From: Phyllobacteriaceae bacterium UBA1940
Lineage (GTDB): Bacteria; Pseudomonadota; Alphaproteobacteria; Rhizobiales; Rhizobiaceae
DNA length: 62,751 nt
NCBI GenBank assembly: GCA_002336975.1
Contig: DDFA01000132.1
Coordinates: forward strand, 1-62,751
Reading direction: 5' to 3'
Below, in pieces: positions 9,485-21,940 of this stretch (position 1 is the stretch's first letter; each line of letters starts with the position of its first letter). The position numbers were made by a program, and so were the translations under genes. The notes below the pieces were generated by a model that was given only the letters and a program-made list of their open reading frames with translations, ran no database searches and had not been told where the DNA came from.

Positions 9485-11287
9485 CTAGTGATTGTCGCGC
9501 GGAACGCCCTGGGTGTGGGCGACGTCGCGATATTTGACCGCCGGCTTCAGCACCATGCCTTCCGACAGCTGGTCAACCATGCCGCGCTGGATCTCCTGCC
9601 ACGGCGTCTGGCTCTGCGGATAGTCGTAGCCGCCCTTGTTCTTCAGCTCGGCGCGGCGGCGCTTGATCTCGTCGTCGGTGACAAGAATGTCGGCCGTGCC
9701 CTTGCGCAGGTCGATGCGCACCCGGTCGCCGGTGCGCAAAAGCGCCAGCCCGCCGCCGACCGCCGCTTCCGGCGAGGCGTTGAGGATCGAGGGGCTGCCC
9801 GACGTGCCCGACTGCCGGCCGTCGCCGATGCAGGGCAGCGAGGTGACGCCTTGCCGGATCAGATAGGCGGGCGGCTGCATGTTGACGACCTCGGCGGCGC
9901 CCGGATAGCCGACCGGCCCGGTCCCGCGCATGAACAGGATGGTGTTTTCCGTGATGCCGAGCGCCGGATCGTCGATCTGCGCGTGATATTGCTCCGGCCC
10001 GTCAAAGACAAATGCGACGCCTTCGAACGCGTCGGGGTCTTTCGGATTCGACAGGTAGCGTCCGCGGAATTCGTCGGAAATGACGCTGGTCTTCATGATC
10101 GCCGAATCGAACAGATTGCCCTTGAGGTTGATGAACCCGGCGTCCTTGCGCATCGGCTCGGCGACGCTCTTGATGACGTTGCGGTCGGTCACCTCGGCGT
10201 CGGCGCAGTTGTCGCCGATGGTCCTGCCGTTGACGGTCAGCGCGCCCGGGTGCGGCAGCAGGCCGGCGGCCATCAGCTCGTTCACGACCCCCGGCACGCC
10301 GCCGGCATGATGATAATCCTCTCCGAGATATTCGCCGGCGGGCTGCAGGTTGACCAGCAGCGGCACGCGGTGGCCGATCGCCTGCCAGTCGTCATTGTCG
10401 AGCGACACGCCGAGATGGCGGGCGATGGCGTTGAGGTGGACCGGCGCGTTGGTCGATCCGCCGATGGCAGAATTGACGACAATCGCATTTTCGAAGGCTT
10501 TACGGGTCATCACGTCAGACGGTTTCAGGTCTTCCCGCACCATGTCGACGATGCGCTGTCCGGTCCGGTAGGCGATCTGCCCGCGTTCGCGGTACGGCGC
10601 CGGGATTGCCGCCGAACCGGGCAGTTGCATGCCGAGCGCCTCGGCCAGGCTGTTCATGGTGGTGGCGGTGCCCATGGTGTTGCAATAGCCGACAGACGGG
10701 GCCGATGACGAGACGATGTCCATGAACTGCTCGTAGTCGATGTCGCCGGCGGCCAGCCGTTCGCGCGACTTCCACACGACCGTGCCGGAACCGGTGCGCT
10801 CGCCATTGTGCCAGCCGTTGAGCATTGGCCCGACCGACAGTGCGATCGCCGGAATGTTGACGGTGGCGGCCGCCATCAGCAGCGCCGGCGTGGTCTTGTC
10901 GCATCCGATGGTCAGCACCACGCCGTCGAGCGGATAGCCGTAGAGCACTTCCACCAGACCGAGATAGGCCAGGTTGCGGTCCAGAGACGCGGTCGGCCGC
11001 TTGCCGGTTTCCTGGATCGGATGCACCGGAAATTCCATGGTCAGGCCGCCGGCGGAGGTGATGCCGTCGCGCACGCGTTTCGCCAGTTCGATGTGGTGGC
11101 GATTGCACGGCGACAGGTCGGAACCGGTCTGGGCGATGCCGATGATCGGTTTGCCGGACTGCAACTCCTCGCGCGTCAGTCCGTAGTTCAGATAGCGCTC
11201 CAGATAGAGGGCGGTCATGCCGGGATCGGCCGGATTGTCGAACCACATCTGCGATCTGAGTTTTGTGGTCACCTTGCCGCCAGCCAT
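9485..11287 (-). CDS. IlvD/Edd-family sugar-acid dehydratase (arabonate/xylonate type)
   Basis: This 600-residue Fe-S dehydratase removes water from a 2,3-dihydroxy acid. Three conserved cysteines are visible: C61 ([10 protein letters not shown]), C129 ([10 protein letters not shown]) and C202 ([10 protein letters not shown]). [20 protein letters not shown] near the C-terminus is typical of the pentonate dehydratases (L-arabonate, D-xylonate) rather than IlvD proper, which is usually nearer 560-615 with other signatures. I infer a sugar-acid substrate; it could act in pentose or galactonate breakdown. The start at 11287 has GGAGG seven bases upstream; an 18-codon in-frame extension lacks one. 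No pentose dehydrogenase or ketoacid enzyme is adjacent, so its pathway partners are elsewhere. Confidence 0.85.
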   Translation of the reverse strand: MAGGKVTTKLRSQMWFDNPADPGMTALYLERYLNYGLTREELQSGKPIIGIAQTGSDLSPCNRHHIELAKRVRDGITSAGGLTMEFPVHPIQETGKRPTASLDRNLAYLGLVEVLYGYPLDGVVLTIGCDKTTPALLMAAATVNIPAIALSVGPMLNGWHNGERTGSGTVVWKSRERLAAGDIDYEQFMDIVSSSAPSVGYCNTMGTATTMNSLAEALGMQLPGSAAIPAPYRERGQIAYRTGQRIVDMVREDLKPSDVMTRKAFENAIVVNSAIGGSTNAPVHLNAIARHLGVSLDNDDWQAIGHRVPLLVNLQPAGEYLGEDYHHAGGVPGVVNELMAAGLLPHPGALTVNGRTIGDNCADAEVTDRNVIKSVAEPMRKDAGFINLKGNLFDSAIMKTSVISDEFRGRYLSNPKDPDAFEGVAFVFDGPEQYHAQIDDPALGITENTILFMRGTGPVGYPGAAEVVNMQPPAYLIRQGVTSLPCIGDGRQSGTSGSPSILNASPEAAVGGGLALLRTGDRVRIDLRKGTADILVTDDEIKRRRAELKNKGGYDYPQSQTPWQEIQRGMVDQLSEGMVLKPAVKYRDVAHTQGVPRDNH

Positions 11288-11436
11288 CTCATCCTCCAGG
11301 TTTGCGGCCAAAGGGGTACGGCATCGACCGTGCGTCCGCAAGCCGCATTGGACCTTCGTAAGGGGGCGGACTTTGGTGCGATAGACAAATCGGCAGCCGT
11401 TTTGTAGCCCTTATCCAGGCAATCGGAGGATCCATC

Positions 11437-11889
11437 ATGGCTGTGGATATGCAAGGCGAGGAGCGCATCGGCGCCTCCATCGACAAGGTTTGGGAGGCGC
11501 TGAACGACCCGGCGATGCTCAAGGCCTGTATTCCCGGCTGCGAGTCGCTGGAGAAGAAGTCGGACAAGGATCTGGCAGCGACTGTCGCCCTGAAGATCGG
11601 CCCGATCACGGCGCGCTTTAACGGCGAGGTCGAGCTGCAAAACCTCAAGCCGCCCCACTCCTACACCATTGCCGGCGAAGGCAAGGGCGGCATCGCCGGC
11701 TTCGCCAAGGGTGGCGCGGACGTAACGCTGAAGGAGGACGGGCCTGACGCGACGATCCTGGTCTACGTCGCCAAGGCCGAAGTCGGCGGCAAGATCGCCC
11801 AGCTTGGCAGCCGGCTGATCCAGTCGACGTCGAAGAAGCTGGCGGCGCAGTTCTTCTCGGAATTCAGCAAGAAGGTCAGCGTCGGCTGA
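11437..11889 (+). CDS. CoxG-type SRPBCC protein (CO dehydrogenase subunit G family)
   Basis: This 150-residue cytosolic protein matches the CoxG family throughout: GEERIGASIDKVWEALNDP, MLKACIPGCESLEK and the C-terminal GSRLIQSTSKKLAAQFFSEF. It folds as an SRPBCC/START-like helix-grip with a hydrophobic cavity. In Oligotropha CoxG helps anchor or assemble CO dehydrogenase. No coxM, coxS or coxL gene is in the window, so the name says little about its role. GGAGG at 11426-11430 is a good ribosome site. It diverges from the dehydratase gene (149-bp gap) and faces pyrG, 22 bp away. Confidence 0.85.
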   Translation: MAVDMQGEERIGASIDKVWEALNDPAMLKACIPGCESLEKKSDKDLAATVALKIGPITARFNGEVELQNLKPPHSYTIAGEGKGGIAGFAKGGADVTLKEDGPDATILVYVAKAEVGGKIAQLGSRLIQSTSKKLAAQFFSEFSKKVSVG

Positions 11890-11911
11890 GTTTCACCCGG
11901 CGCAGTTCCGA

Positions 11912-13579
<1,668 letters not shown>

Positions 13580-13614
13580 TCAAAAATCAGCCCTCAACAA
13601 CCATCCACCGATTA

Positions 13615-13645
13615 TCAAAAAGGGCCGGCGCAGAGGCCGGCCCTT
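13615..13645 (-). terminator. Intrinsic terminator of the L,D-transpeptidase gene
   Basis: A perfect 10-bp stem (13620-13629 with 13636-13645, loop of 6) is followed on the minus strand by five T residues and TTGATAA-like sequence. It lies 43 bp past the stop at 13689 and before pyrG. A second, T-poor hairpin (13658-13680) sits between it and the stop codon. Confidence 0.82.
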
Positions 13646-13688
13646 CGGAAACAATCATTCCGGTTTCCGGGAACCGGAATGCACGGTC

Positions 13689-14714
13689 CTAGAGAACGAT
13701 GATGTCGGCGCCCATCGAGACGCGGCCATACAGATCCATCACATGCTCGTTGATCATGCGGAAGCAGCCATTCGACGAATTGGTCCCGATCGTCCAGGGC
13801 TGAGTGGTGCCGTGAATGCGGATATGGGTGTCACGCTTGCCCTGAAAGAGATAGATGGCGCGCGCGCCCAGCGGATTGTCCGGCCCGCCGTCCATACCGT
13901 CCTTGTACTGGCCGTATTTTTTCGGCTCGCGTTTCTGCATGTCTTCGGTCGGAATCCAGCGCGGCCATTCCTGCTTGTCGCCGACCTTGCCGGAGCCCTT
14001 GAATTCGAGCCCCTCGCGACCGACCGCGATCGCATAGCGGCGGGCCTTGCCGGACGATTCGATCAGATAGAGACGCCGCTCGGCGGTGTTCACGACGATC
14101 GTGCCGCGTTTGTAATTGCTCGAATAGTCGACCAGGCGCGGCATCAGTTCCTCCTTGGGAACGAACCGCTTGGCGCCCTTCCTGGCCTCCGTCTGTTGCA
14201 GAAAACGGTCGCGACGCTCGGTTTCGGGCAACATGCGGACCTGGCCGCCGCCGAACATGCCGCCAAACAGCGTCGGTTCCCGCTTGATGTCGCTGCGCAG
14301 CTCAATCGGGCGGTTGTCGTTGAGCGACGCCAGCGTCACCTCCTCCTCCATCGAGGCCGCGGGCTTTTCGGGCTGGCGCCTGGTCATGCCCGCGGTCATT
14401 TTTTTGGCCTTGGGGTCGATCGTGGCCGGCTTGTCGGCCTTGTCCTTGATCGGACCACCAAACAGAACGGCGAACAGGCCGGGCTTGCGCGCCGGTTCCG
14501 GCTCGGCCTTCACGACCTCTTTCTTGACTTTCCTGTCGTCTTTCTTGGCCACCTTCCTAGTGGTCTTGTTCTGCGCCTTCTTGACGGGTTTCTTCTGCGG
14601 ATCCGTCTTTACGATAGGCGTCCGATTGTCCGAATTCGACGTTTGGGCCGCTGCCGGGCCAAGCGCGAGGAGCGCGGCGGCAGAAGCAAACAAGACCAGA
14701 TTGCGCAGTTTCAT
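13689..14714 (-). CDS. Periplasmic L,D-transpeptidase (YkuD domain)
   Basis: This 341-residue exported enzyme probably makes 3-3 peptidoglycan cross-links or attaches proteins to the wall. Residues 1-23 (KLRNLVLFASAAALLALG) form a signal peptide. A Lys-rich, low-complexity linker (30-110) follows. The YkuD domain occupies about 200-341, with H301 (RIHGTTQPW) and the catalytic C317 in SSNGCFRM. The start at 14714 places the signal peptide first; an in-frame ATG 37 codons upstream would bury it. The positively charged linker may bind the wall or anionic envelope polymers (inference). It is flanked by a downstream terminator and by a 216-bp gap to secG. Confidence 0.93.
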   Translation of the reverse strand: MKLRNLVLFASAAALLALGPAAAQTSNSDNRTPIVKTDPQKKPVKKAQNKTTRKVAKKDDRKVKKEVVKAEPEPARKPGLFAVLFGGPIKDKADKPATIDPKAKKMTAGMTRRQPEKPAASMEEEVTLASLNDNRPIELRSDIKREPTLFGGMFGGGQVRMLPETERRDRFLQQTEARKGAKRFVPKEELMPRLVDYSSNYKRGTIVVNTAERRLYLIESSGKARRYAIAVGREGLEFKGSGKVGDKQEWPRWIPTEDMQKREPKKYGQYKDGMDGGPDNPLGARAIYLFQGKRDTHIRIHGTTQPWTIGTNSSNGCFRMINEHVMDLYGRVSMGADIIVL

Positions 14715-14897
14715 TGTGTCACCCCGATGCGATGCCAGAACGACAGAAGCAACCGCCCGCAGAATGCTACGGACCGCCGCTGTGTTTGGTTCGCCTATAT
14801 ATCGAAATTGCCCTGCCGCCCTCAAGCGGGACCAAGCATGCTACGCCATCACAAGACCGTTGACGGCACTCGCAAAATGACAATGTGCGGCGGCTGT

Positions 14898-14920
14898 GGC
14901 GCGCTTGCAACAAGCGCGCC
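14898..14920 (-). terminator. Hairpin downstream of secG, possible terminator
   Basis: A perfect 10-bp GC-rich stem (14898-14907 with 14911-14920, loop CAA) lies 10 bp past the secG stop. No clear T-run follows on the minus strand, so it may act as a weak terminator or an mRNA-stabilising 3' hairpin. Confidence 0.5.
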
Positions 14921-14930
14921 GCCGCTACCA

Positions 14931-15416
14931 TTACTGGCTGCTGGGGACGGTCGCCGGCGCGACCGGCTGGGGCGCGGCCGGAGCTGCGCCGCCGCTAGCC
15001 GGGGCGATCGGCTCAAGCGGAGCAATCGGCACCGCTTGGCCCGACGGCGCGGGCGGCGCGTCGGAGGTTGCGGGCGCGGCCGGCTGCTGCGCCCCGGAAC
15101 CGCCGAGCTGATTGAGAATGCCGCCACCGCCTGGAACCGCCGGCTGGCTCGACGGCGCGGCGGCAGGCGCGCGATCGAGAATGTCGGTGGTGCTTTCGCC
15201 GTAGCGAGCCATGATGCCCAATGCCAGCGAGGTTGCGAAAAACGCCGCCGCCAGAATCGCAGTGGTGCGCGTCAGCGCGTTGGCCGCGCCACGAGCGGTC
15301 ATGAAGCCGGAGCCGCCGCCAATGCCAAGTCCGCCGCCTTCCGACCGCTGCAGCAGCACCACGCCGACGAGCGCGAGCACGATCATGAGATGGACGACGA
15401 TGACAACGGTTTCCAT
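14931..15416 (-). CDS. secG: Preprotein translocase subunit SecG
   Basis: SecG is the small third subunit of the SecYEG channel. The 161-residue protein has the two family membrane segments (about 3-22 and 52-72) around the conserved loop LLQRSEGGGLGIGGGSGF and ARGAANALTRTT. After residue 75 comes a long Ala/Pro/Gly-rich tail of about 85 residues, which E. coli SecG (about 110 residues) lacks; long tails are common in rhizobia. The gene is single, 142 bp downstream of tpiA on the same strand, so co-transcription with tpiA is possible. Confidence 0.94.
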   Translation of the reverse strand: METVVIVVHLMIVLALVGVVLLQRSEGGGLGIGGGSGFMTARGAANALTRTTAILAAAFFATSLALGIMARYGESTTDILDRAPAAAPSSQPAVPGGGGILNQLGGSGAQQPAAPATSDAPPAPSGQAVPIAPLEPIAPASGGAAPAAPQPVAPATVPSSQ

Positions 15417-15558
15417 GGGCGAACCTGGCTAGATTGGGCCGGGCTAGTGCGCCAGCGGCCTGGGACGCGGGTCAATACACGCCTTTAGGCGATATTCCAA
15501 CCCTGATTGCCTCCAATATGGGGACTCGCGACCTGATCGCAAGCTGTCGGTCCAAAGC

Positions 15559-16326
15559 TCAAGCGATGGACTGATACGCCTCGGCGATGCCGATGAAATC
15601 CGCCGCCTTCAGGCTCGCGCCGCCGACCAGCGCGCCGTCGACATTGTTGACGCCAAGGAGTTCGACCGCGTTGGACGGCTTGACCGAACCGCCATAGAGG
15701 ATGCGCATCGTAGCGGCGCGATCGCCGACGATCTTGTGCAGTTCCGACCGGATATGCGCATGCGCCTTGGCGACGTCCTGCGCCGTCGGCGTCAACCCGG
15801 TGCCGATCGCCCACACCGGCTCATAGGCGACGATGGCGTTGTGCGATCCCGCGTCGCCGGGAACCGAGCCCTGCAGCTGTCGGGCCAGGACGCCCAACGT
15901 CTCGCCCTTTTCGCGCTGCTCACGCGTCTCGCCGATGCAGACGATCGCAACCAGACCGGCGCGCCAGGCGGCCTCGCACTTCGCCCGCACGACCGCATCG
16001 GTTTCATGGTGATCGGTCCGGCGCTCGGAATGACCAACGATAACATGGCTGGCGCCGGCGTCTTTCAGCATGGGCGCGGAAATATCGCCGGTGTGCGCGC
16101 CCTGATCGGCTGCATGGCAGTCCTCTCCGCCGGCCTTGACCGGGGTCTTTTTCAGAATGTCGGCGGCGCGTGACAATAAAGTCGCCGGCACGCAGATCAG
16201 GGCTTCCGTTTCTGCGTCCAGGCCCGCAAGAAAGGAATGGCCGATCAATTGCAGCTCCGGCAAAGATGCTGAAGTGCCATTCATTTTCCAGTTGCCGGCG
16301 ACGAGTGGTCTGATTCCTGGCGTCAT
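15559..16326 (-). CDS. tpiA: Triosephosphate isomerase
   Basis: TpiA interconverts dihydroxyacetone phosphate and glyceraldehyde 3-phosphate. The 255-residue TIM barrel shows the catalytic lysine K14 (AGNWKMNG), H99 (VIVGHSERR) and the catalytic base E169 ([11 protein letters not shown]), with the flexible loop after it and the phosphate-binding YGGSVKP. It reads away from ppiD across a 123-bp divergent region and towards secG. Nothing unusual is seen. Confidence 0.98.
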   Translation of the reverse strand: MTPGIRPLVAGNWKMNGTSASLPELQLIGHSFLAGLDAETEALICVPATLLSRAADILKKTPVKAGGEDCHAADQGAHTGDISAPMLKDAGASHVIVGHSERRTDHHETDAVVRAKCEAAWRAGLVAIVCIGETREQREKGETLGVLARQLQGSVPGDAGSHNAIVAYEPVWAIGTGLTPTAQDVAKAHAHIRSELHKIVGDRAATMRILYGGSVKPSNAVELLGVNNVDGALVGGASLKAADFIGIAEAYQSIA

Positions 16327-16449
16327 CTTGAGGCGCTCCGCTGGTTCTGGGCCATCTGCCCGGCGTCACTACCAAAATGCGGCCATAAAGCAATCGACAC
16401 TGCCGGCGAACGGCGCTATTCCCGACAATCATTCGATCTTGGAGTTCAG

Positions 16450-18339
16450 ATGCTCGAAACATTGCGAAAGGCTGCTGGCACCTGGGTGGCCAAATTGCTG
16501 CTTGGTCTCCTGGTCGTGAGCTTCGCCGTCTGGGGCATCTCCGGCACCATGCTGACCGGAAGCGGCGGCAACAATGTGCTCACCGCCGGCGGCACCAGCG
16601 TGTCGATCTCGGATTATCGGCTTGCCTATGACCGTCAGGTCCAAGTGATGTCGCAGCAAGTGGGGCAGCGGCTGACCCGCGAACAGGCGACGATGCTCGG
16701 CATCGACAACCAGGTGCTGGCGCAGCTTTCGGCGGGTGCGGTGCTCGATGAGCAAGCCAGCCGGATCGGGCTGGGCGTATCGAAGGACAAGATCGCCGAA
16801 CTGACGCGCGAGGACCCGGCGTTCCGCGGTTCATCGGGCCAGTTCGACCGGATGCAGTTTGAATATGTGCTGCGCCAGGTCGGCATGCGCCCCGAAGACT
16901 ATATCCGCAATCGCGAGCAGGTCGCGGTGCGCCAGCAGATCGTGGAAGCGGTCTCCGACGGGATGAAAGCGCCGGACACGTTCCTGCGCGCTGTCGCGCT
17001 CTATCAGGGCGAAAACCGCACCATTGACTACGTCACCTTGCCGATGTCGATCATCGCGCCGGTCGCGGCGCCGGGCGACGATGTGCTGAAAACCTGGTTC
17101 GAGCAGAACAAGACGAGATACGCGGCGCCGGAATACCGCAAGATTCAATACATCAAGCTCGAGCCGGCCGATATCGCCGACCCGTCCGCCATCACCGACG
17201 AAGAGGTGGCGAAGGACTACGAAGCCGGCAAGAAGCGATACACCACGCCGGAATCGCGGACGATTGAGCAACTGGTTTTCGCCAACGATACCGACGCCGA
17301 AGCGGCCGTTGCCGCGATCAAGAGCGGTTCGACCTTCGATTCGCTGGTGACGGCGCAGGGCAAGACCATGGCCGACGTGCTGCTGGGCACATTCGAAAAA
17401 GGCAAGGTGACGGACCCGGCAATCGGCGAAGCCGCATTCGGGCTGGCGCTGAATACGCCGAGCGGCATCGTCAATGGCGCATTCGGCCCTGTCATCCTGC
17501 GGGTTACCGACATCAAGCCCGAGGTGGTCAAGACGCTGGACGAGGTGAAGGACCAGATCCGCAAGGATATCGCGCTGCATCAGGCGAGCACTCAACTGCT
17601 CGACGTACACGACCGCTACGAAGACGCGCGCGCCGCCGGCTCGACGCTTGCGGAGGCCGCCGCCAGCCTCAAGCTCAAGGTCGACACCGTCGAGGCCGTC
17701 GATCGCAACGCCCAGGCGCCCGACGGAGCCGTCATCTCGAATATTCCCGCATCCGCCGACATGCTGCGCGCCGCGTTCGAAACGGAAGCGAATATCGAGA
17801 ACCCGGCAATCAATATCGGCGCTGCCGGATTCGTCTTCTACGAAGTCGCTTCCATCACTCCGGCGCGCGATCGCACCCTGGACGAAGTCAAGGTCAAGGC
17901 GACTGCCGACTGGATCGCCGACGAGACCGAGCGACTTTTCTCGACCAAGGCGGCGGAACTGGAGAAACGCTTGCGCGACCGCAACGATCTCGACGCCATT
18001 GCGACCGAACTGGGCCTGACAAAGCAGACTAAACGCGGCCTCAAGCGGGGCGCGGACGACGCAGATCTTGGCGCGGCCGGCGTCACCGCCGTCTTCGCGG
18101 TGGCCGAGGGAGGCGTCGGCAGCGCGGTTGCGCCCGACAACAAGTCGCGCAATCTGTTCAAAGTGACTGAAGTGTTCGAACCCACCGGCGCCAGCGCCGA
18201 CTCGGTGCCGCCGGAGAGCCAACAGGCGTTCGCGTCTGGCATGGCCGACGATCTGCTGGACCAGCACGTCGCCAGGCTCCAGACCGAGTATCGCGTCACC
18301 ACCAATCCGAAGGCGATCCAGCAAGCCCTGAGCTTCTGA
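16450..18339 (+). CDS. ppiD: PpiD-type membrane-anchored peptidyl-prolyl isomerase
   Basis: This 629-residue chaperone is held in the inner membrane by one N-terminal segment (about 12-34, [20 protein letters not shown]) with its bulk in the periplasm. It has a SurA_N-like domain at about 35-190, a parvulin (PPIC) domain at about 245-365, and a C-terminal SurA-like helical part. PpiD assists proteins leaving the Sec channel. GGAG lies 5 bases before the ATG. The stop is only 10 bp from trpD, so it heads the trpDC-moaC-moeA run. The parvulin active-site residues look degenerate, so the chaperone role may outweigh isomerase activity (inference). Confidence 0.92.
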   Translation: MLETLRKAAGTWVAKLLLGLLVVSFAVWGISGTMLTGSGGNNVLTAGGTSVSISDYRLAYDRQVQVMSQQVGQRLTREQATMLGIDNQVLAQLSAGAVLDEQASRIGLGVSKDKIAELTREDPAFRGSSGQFDRMQFEYVLRQVGMRPEDYIRNREQVAVRQQIVEAVSDGMKAPDTFLRAVALYQGENRTIDYVTLPMSIIAPVAAPGDDVLKTWFEQNKTRYAAPEYRKIQYIKLEPADIADPSAITDEEVAKDYEAGKKRYTTPESRTIEQLVFANDTDAEAAVAAIKSGSTFDSLVTAQGKTMADVLLGTFEKGKVTDPAIGEAAFGLALNTPSGIVNGAFGPVILRVTDIKPEVVKTLDEVKDQIRKDIALHQASTQLLDVHDRYEDARAAGSTLAEAAASLKLKVDTVEAVDRNAQAPDGAVISNIPASADMLRAAFETEANIENPAINIGAAGFVFYEVASITPARDRTLDEVKVKATADWIADETERLFSTKAAELEKRLRDRNDLDAIATELGLTKQTKRGLKRGADDADLGAAGVTAVFAVAEGGVGSAVAPDNKSRNLFKVTEVFEPTGASADSVPPESQQAFASGMADDLLDQHVARLQTEYRVTTNPKAIQQALSF

Positions 18340-18349
18340 CGGACATGCG

Positions 18350-19360
18350 ATGAGCGAGCTGAAAGTCTATATCGCCAAGGTCGCATCGGGCGCGCCGCTG
18401 AGCTTCGACGAGGCCCGCCAGGCGTTCGACATCGTGATGTCGGGCGACGCGACGCCGTCGCAGATCGGCGGTTTTCTGATGGCGATGCGGGTGCGCGGCG
18501 AAACCGTCGACGAGATTTCCGGCGCCGTCGCCACGATGCGGGACAAGATGACCCGGGTGGTTGCGCCAGCCAATGCGGTCGACATTGTCGGCACTGGCGG
18601 CGACGGCTCACACAGCGTCAACATCTCCACAGCGTCGGCCTTCGTCATCACCGGCGCCGGCGTGCCGGTGGCAAAGCACGGCAATCGCGGCCTGTCCTCG
18701 CAAACCGGCGCGTCGGACGTGCTGACGGCGCTCGGCATCCGCATCGAACTGCCGCCGGAGACGATCGCAGAGTGCATTGCGGACGCGGGCATCGGCTTCA
18801 TGTTCGCCCCGTCGCATCATCCGGCCATGAAATATGTCGGGCCCTCGCGCGTCGAACTTGGCACCCGCACGATTTTCAACCTGCTTGGACCGCTGTCCAA
18901 CCCGGCAGGCGTTCGCCGCCAGATGGTCGGCGTGTTCTCGCCGGAATGGGTCGCACCGATCGCCCATGCCCTGAACGGACTGGGCGCCGAACATGTCTGG
19001 GTGGTTCACGGCGACGGTTTCGACGAGATCACGACGACCGGCGAAACCAGGGTCGCCGAGTTGAAAGACGGGATGGTCCGCGAATTCACGATTACGCCCG
19101 ATCAGTTCGGGCTCAAGCGTTACGCCAGGGCGGAACTCGCCGGCGGCGACGCCGCCTACAATGCTGCGGCGCTGCGCGACGTGTTGCGGGGCAAGCCCGG
19201 CGCCTACCGCGACACGGTGCTGATGAATGCCGGCGCCGGGCTGGTGGTCGGCGGCGCGGCGGCAAACCTCGCGGATGGCATCGCCCTCGCCGCAAGGTCG
19301 ATCGACAGCGGCGCAGCGACGACCGCGCTTGAGCGGCTGGTGGAGGTGTCGAACCGATGA
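18350..19360 (+). CDS. trpD: Anthranilate phosphoribosyltransferase
   Basis: TrpD joins anthranilate to PRPP, the second step of tryptophan synthesis from chorismate. The 336-residue protein has the glycosyl-transferase family N-terminal helices and the PRPP loop [18 protein letters not shown] near residue 80, plus KHGNRGLSS and the C-terminal [10 protein letters not shown]. It overlaps trpC by 4 bp (ATGA). No leader peptide or attenuator is possible here because only 10 bp separate it from ppiD; transcription must come from upstream. Confidence 0.98.
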   Translation: MSELKVYIAKVASGAPLSFDEARQAFDIVMSGDATPSQIGGFLMAMRVRGETVDEISGAVATMRDKMTRVVAPANAVDIVGTGGDGSHSVNISTASAFVITGAGVPVAKHGNRGLSSQTGASDVLTALGIRIELPPETIAECIADAGIGFMFAPSHHPAMKYVGPSRVELGTRTIFNLLGPLSNPAGVRRQMVGVFSPEWVAPIAHALNGLGAEHVWVVHGDGFDEITTTGETRVAELKDGMVREFTITPDQFGLKRYARAELAGGDAAYNAAALRDVLRGKPGAYRDTVLMNAGAGLVVGGAAANLADGIALAARSIDSGAATTALERLVEVSNR

Positions 19361-20169
19361 CCGACATCCTGCGCAAGATCGAAGCCTACAAACGCGACGA
19401 GATCGCCGCCGCCAAAGCTTCCGTTTCGCTTGCCGACCTGAAGGCGAGGATCGCCGACCAGGAGCCGCCGCGCGGTTTCGCCAGGGCGCTGCGGGCCGCG
19501 CAATCCGACGGCCGTTTCGGACTGATCGCCGAGATCAAGAAGGCCAGTCCGTCGAAGGGCCTGATCCGGCCCGATTTTGATCCGCCGGCGCTGGCGCGCG
19601 CCTATGCGCAAGGCGGCGCGGCCTGCCTGTCGGTGCTCACCGACGCCCCGTCCTTCCAGGGTGCGCCGCATTTTCTGACCGAGGCGCGCGCGGCCTGCGA
19701 CTTGCCGGCGCTGCGCAAGGATTTTCTGTTCGAGCCCTATCAGGTCTTCGAGGCCCGCGCCTGGGGCGCCGATGCGATCCTGATCATCATGGCGAGCGTC
19801 GACGACGAAACCGCGCGGTCGCTGCAGGACACCGCTTGTGAGCTCGGCATGGACGCGCTCGTGGAGGTGCATGACGAGGCCGAGACCGAGCGGGCGCTAA
19901 AACTGTCGTCGCAGCTGATCGGCGTGAACAACCGCAATCTCCGTACCTTCGAAGTGTCGCTGGCGACGTCCGAACGGCTGGCGCCGATGATCGGCAGCGA
20001 CCGGCTGCCGGTCGGCGAGAGCGGCATCTTCAGCCATGACGACTGCGAACGGCTGGCCGCCTGCGGCATCAACACCTTCCTCGTCGGCGAGAGCCTGATG
20101 CGCCAGCGCGACGTCGCGGCGGCGACGAGGGCGCTGCTGACCGGCTCGGTCGCACGGGCCGCCGAATAA
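19357..20169 (+). CDS. trpC: Indole-3-glycerol-phosphate synthase
   Basis: TrpC closes the indole ring from carboxyphenylaminodeoxyribulose phosphate. The 270-residue TIM barrel begins [14 protein letters not shown] and contains [13 protein letters not shown] with the catalytic lysines, [26 protein letters not shown] and the phosphate site [10 protein letters not shown] and VGESLM. It is monofunctional, not fused to TrpF. Its ATG sits in the trpD stop, and moaC starts 1 bp after its own stop. Confidence 0.98.
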   Translation: MTDILRKIEAYKRDEIAAAKASVSLADLKARIADQEPPRGFARALRAAQSDGRFGLIAEIKKASPSKGLIRPDFDPPALARAYAQGGAACLSVLTDAPSFQGAPHFLTEARAACDLPALRKDFLFEPYQVFEARAWGADAILIIMASVDDETARSLQDTACELGMDALVEVHDEAETERALKLSSQLIGVNNRNLRTFEVSLATSERLAPMIGSDRLPVGESGIFSHDDCERLAACGINTFLVGESLMRQRDVAAATRALLTGSVARAAE

Positions 20170-20170
20170 G

Positions 20171-20653
20171 GTGGGCGGGCTGACGCATATCGGCGCCGAC
20201 GGCGCCGCGAACATGGTCGATGTCGGCGACAAGTCGCAAACCGAACGCGTCGCGGTCGCCGAGGGCGCGGTCGTCATGAAGCGGGCTACGCTGGACATGA
20301 TCATGGCCGGCGACGCCAAGAAGGGCGACGTGATCGGCACGGCGCGCATCGCCGCGATCATGGCCGCGAAACGCACCCATGAGTTGATCCCGCTTTGCCA
20401 TCCACTGATGCTGACGAAAGTCAGCGTCGAGATCGAACCGGACGCCGCCCTGCCCGGCCTGCGCGTCACGGCGCTGGCCAAGACGACGGGAAAGACCGGC
20501 GTCGAAATGGAGGCGCTGACCGCGGTTTCGGTCGCCTGCCTGACCATCTATGACATGGCCAAGGCGGCCGATCGCGAGATGGAATTGACCGGGATCCGGC
20601 TGGTGGAAAAGTCCGGCGGCAAATCGGGCGACTATCGCCGGGCCGGCGTGTGA
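20171..20653 (+). CDS. moaC: Cyclic pyranopterin monophosphate synthase MoaC
   Basis: MoaC turns 3',8-cyclo-GTP into cyclic pyranopterin monophosphate, the first stable molybdopterin precursor. The 160-residue protein carries [17 protein letters not shown] at the start, the active-site segment [15 protein letters not shown], and [17 protein letters not shown]. The start is GTG at 20171, directly after the trpC stop. It overlaps moeA (GTGA). Its place after trpC in the same run is the layout I recall in rhizobia. Confidence 0.97.
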   Translation: MGGLTHIGADGAANMVDVGDKSQTERVAVAEGAVVMKRATLDMIMAGDAKKGDVIGTARIAAIMAAKRTHELIPLCHPLMLTKVSVEIEPDAALPGLRVTALAKTTGKTGVEMEALTAVSVACLTIYDMAKAADREMELTGIRLVEKSGGKSGDYRRAGV

Positions 20654-21885
20654 CGATGGCGCTGCTGCCGGTCGCCGAAGCCAAAGCGAGGCTGCTGGAC
20701 GGCGCAAATCACCTGCCCGCAGAAACCGTCCGGATCGCCGACGCTGCCGGCCGTGTGCTGGCAACCGGCCTGAAGGCGCTTCGCACCCAGCCGCCATTCG
20801 ACGCATCCGCCATGGACGGCTACGCGGTGCGCGCCGCCGATCTCGCCGCAACTCCTGTGACGCTGAATGTGATCGGAGAGGTAGCGGCCGGCCAGGTCTT
20901 CGATCGTGCGGTCGGCGCGGGCGAATCGGTGCGCATCTTCACCGGCGCGCCAATGCCCGACGGCGCCGACGCGGTGCTGATCCAGGAGAATGCGCGCGTT
21001 CTGTCGGCTGACCGCATCGAGGCGCTAGGGTCGCTGGCAACGGGCCGCAACGTTCGCCTGCAAGGGCTTGATTTCAAAAAGGACATGGTGATCCTGCCGG
21101 CCGGCCGCATGCTCGACCCGGCAGCATTGTCGCTTGCCGCCGCTGCCAATCATGCCGAGCTGGAGGTGGTGCGGCGACCGCTGGTCGCGATCCTGGCCAC
21201 CGGCGACGAACTGCTGCCGCCAGGCAGCGCGCCGGCGCCCGGCAAGATCATCGCCTCGAACTATTTCGGCGTCGCGGCGATTGCTGCCAGCGCCGGCGCG
21301 ACCGTGCTCGACCTCGGCATCGTTGGCGACGACCGGGCGCTGATCGCGCAGGCGGTGCAACGCGCTGTCTTAGCCGGCGCGGATGTGATGGTGACGCTGG
21401 GTGGCGCATCGGTAGGCGATCACGACCTGGTCCAGGGCGTGATGACCGATGCCGGCATGGCGCTGGGTTTCTGGAAGATCGCGATGCGGCCTGGCAAACC
21501 GCTGATGTTTGGCCGGCTCGGCGGGCTCAAGGTGCTTGGCCTGCCCGGCAATCCCGTCGCCAGCTTGATCTGTTCGCATCTCTTCCTGGCGCCGCTGGTT
21601 GCGCGGCTCGGCGGCCGATCCTACCGGCTGGACGAGCGAACCGCGCGGCTGGCGGTGGCGATGGAGGCGAACGACCAGCGCCAGGACTATGTACGCGCAT
21701 CGGTCGAACAGAGCGGCGGCGTGCTCGTTGCAACGCCGTTTTCGCTCCAGGACTCGTCGATGCTGCGGACATTGTCCGACGCAAACGCGCTGATCGTGCG
21801 CGACCCCTTCGCCGTGGCGGCAAGCATCGGCGACGATTGCCGGGTCATCCTGCTGCGCGCGCCCGAAATGCCGAACGAACGGTAA
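20650..21885 (+). CDS. moeA: Molybdopterin molybdenumtransferase MoeA
   Basis: MoeA inserts molybdate into adenylylated molybdopterin. The 411-residue protein shows [57 protein letters not shown] and LPGNPVAS, covering the MoeA_N, MoCF_biosynth and MoeA_C domains. The start is either GTG at 20650, which overlaps the moaC stop, or ATG at 20656 two codons later. A 93-bp gap with SOS boxes follows before lexA. Confidence 0.97.
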   Translation: MTMALLPVAEAKARLLDGANHLPAETVRIADAAGRVLATGLKALRTQPPFDASAMDGYAVRAADLAATPVTLNVIGEVAAGQVFDRAVGAGESVRIFTGAPMPDGADAVLIQENARVLSADRIEALGSLATGRNVRLQGLDFKKDMVILPAGRMLDPAALSLAAAANHAELEVVRRPLVAILATGDELLPPGSAPAPGKIIASNYFGVAAIAASAGATVLDLGIVGDDRALIAQAVQRAVLAGADVMVTLGGASVGDHDLVQGVMTDAGMALGFWKIAMRPGKPLMFGRLGGLKVLGLPGNPVASLICSHLFLAPLVARLGGRSYRLDERTARLAVAMEANDQRQDYVRASVEQSGGVLVATPFSLQDSSMLRTLSDANALIVRDPFAVAASIGDDCRVILLRAPEMPNER

Positions 21886-21914
21886 ACGAATTCATTAAAC
21901 TTTAACTGGTTGCG

Positions 21915-21940
21915 GAACACATATCGAACAGATAGTGTTC
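21915..21940. promoter_or_regulatory. LexA (SOS) boxes in front of lexA
   Basis: GAAC-N7-GAAC at 21915-21929 is the exact reverse complement of GTTC-N7-GTTC, the alphaproteobacterial SOS box. The second GAAC (21926-21929) also forms GAAC-N7-GTTC with 21937-21940, and that GTTC is followed after 7 bases by GTTT. The cluster ends 38 bp before the lexA ATG, where a repressor would cover the promoter. Self-repression of lexA is expected from family knowledge. Confidence 0.82.

Noticed and set aside
11437..11889. A CO dehydrogenase system implied by coxG
   Set aside because: No coxM, coxS, coxL or maturation genes are present; CoxG-family proteins are common outside CO oxidisers.
18340..18349. 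A trp leader peptide and attenuator before trpD
   Set aside because: Only 10 bp separate ppiD and trpD.
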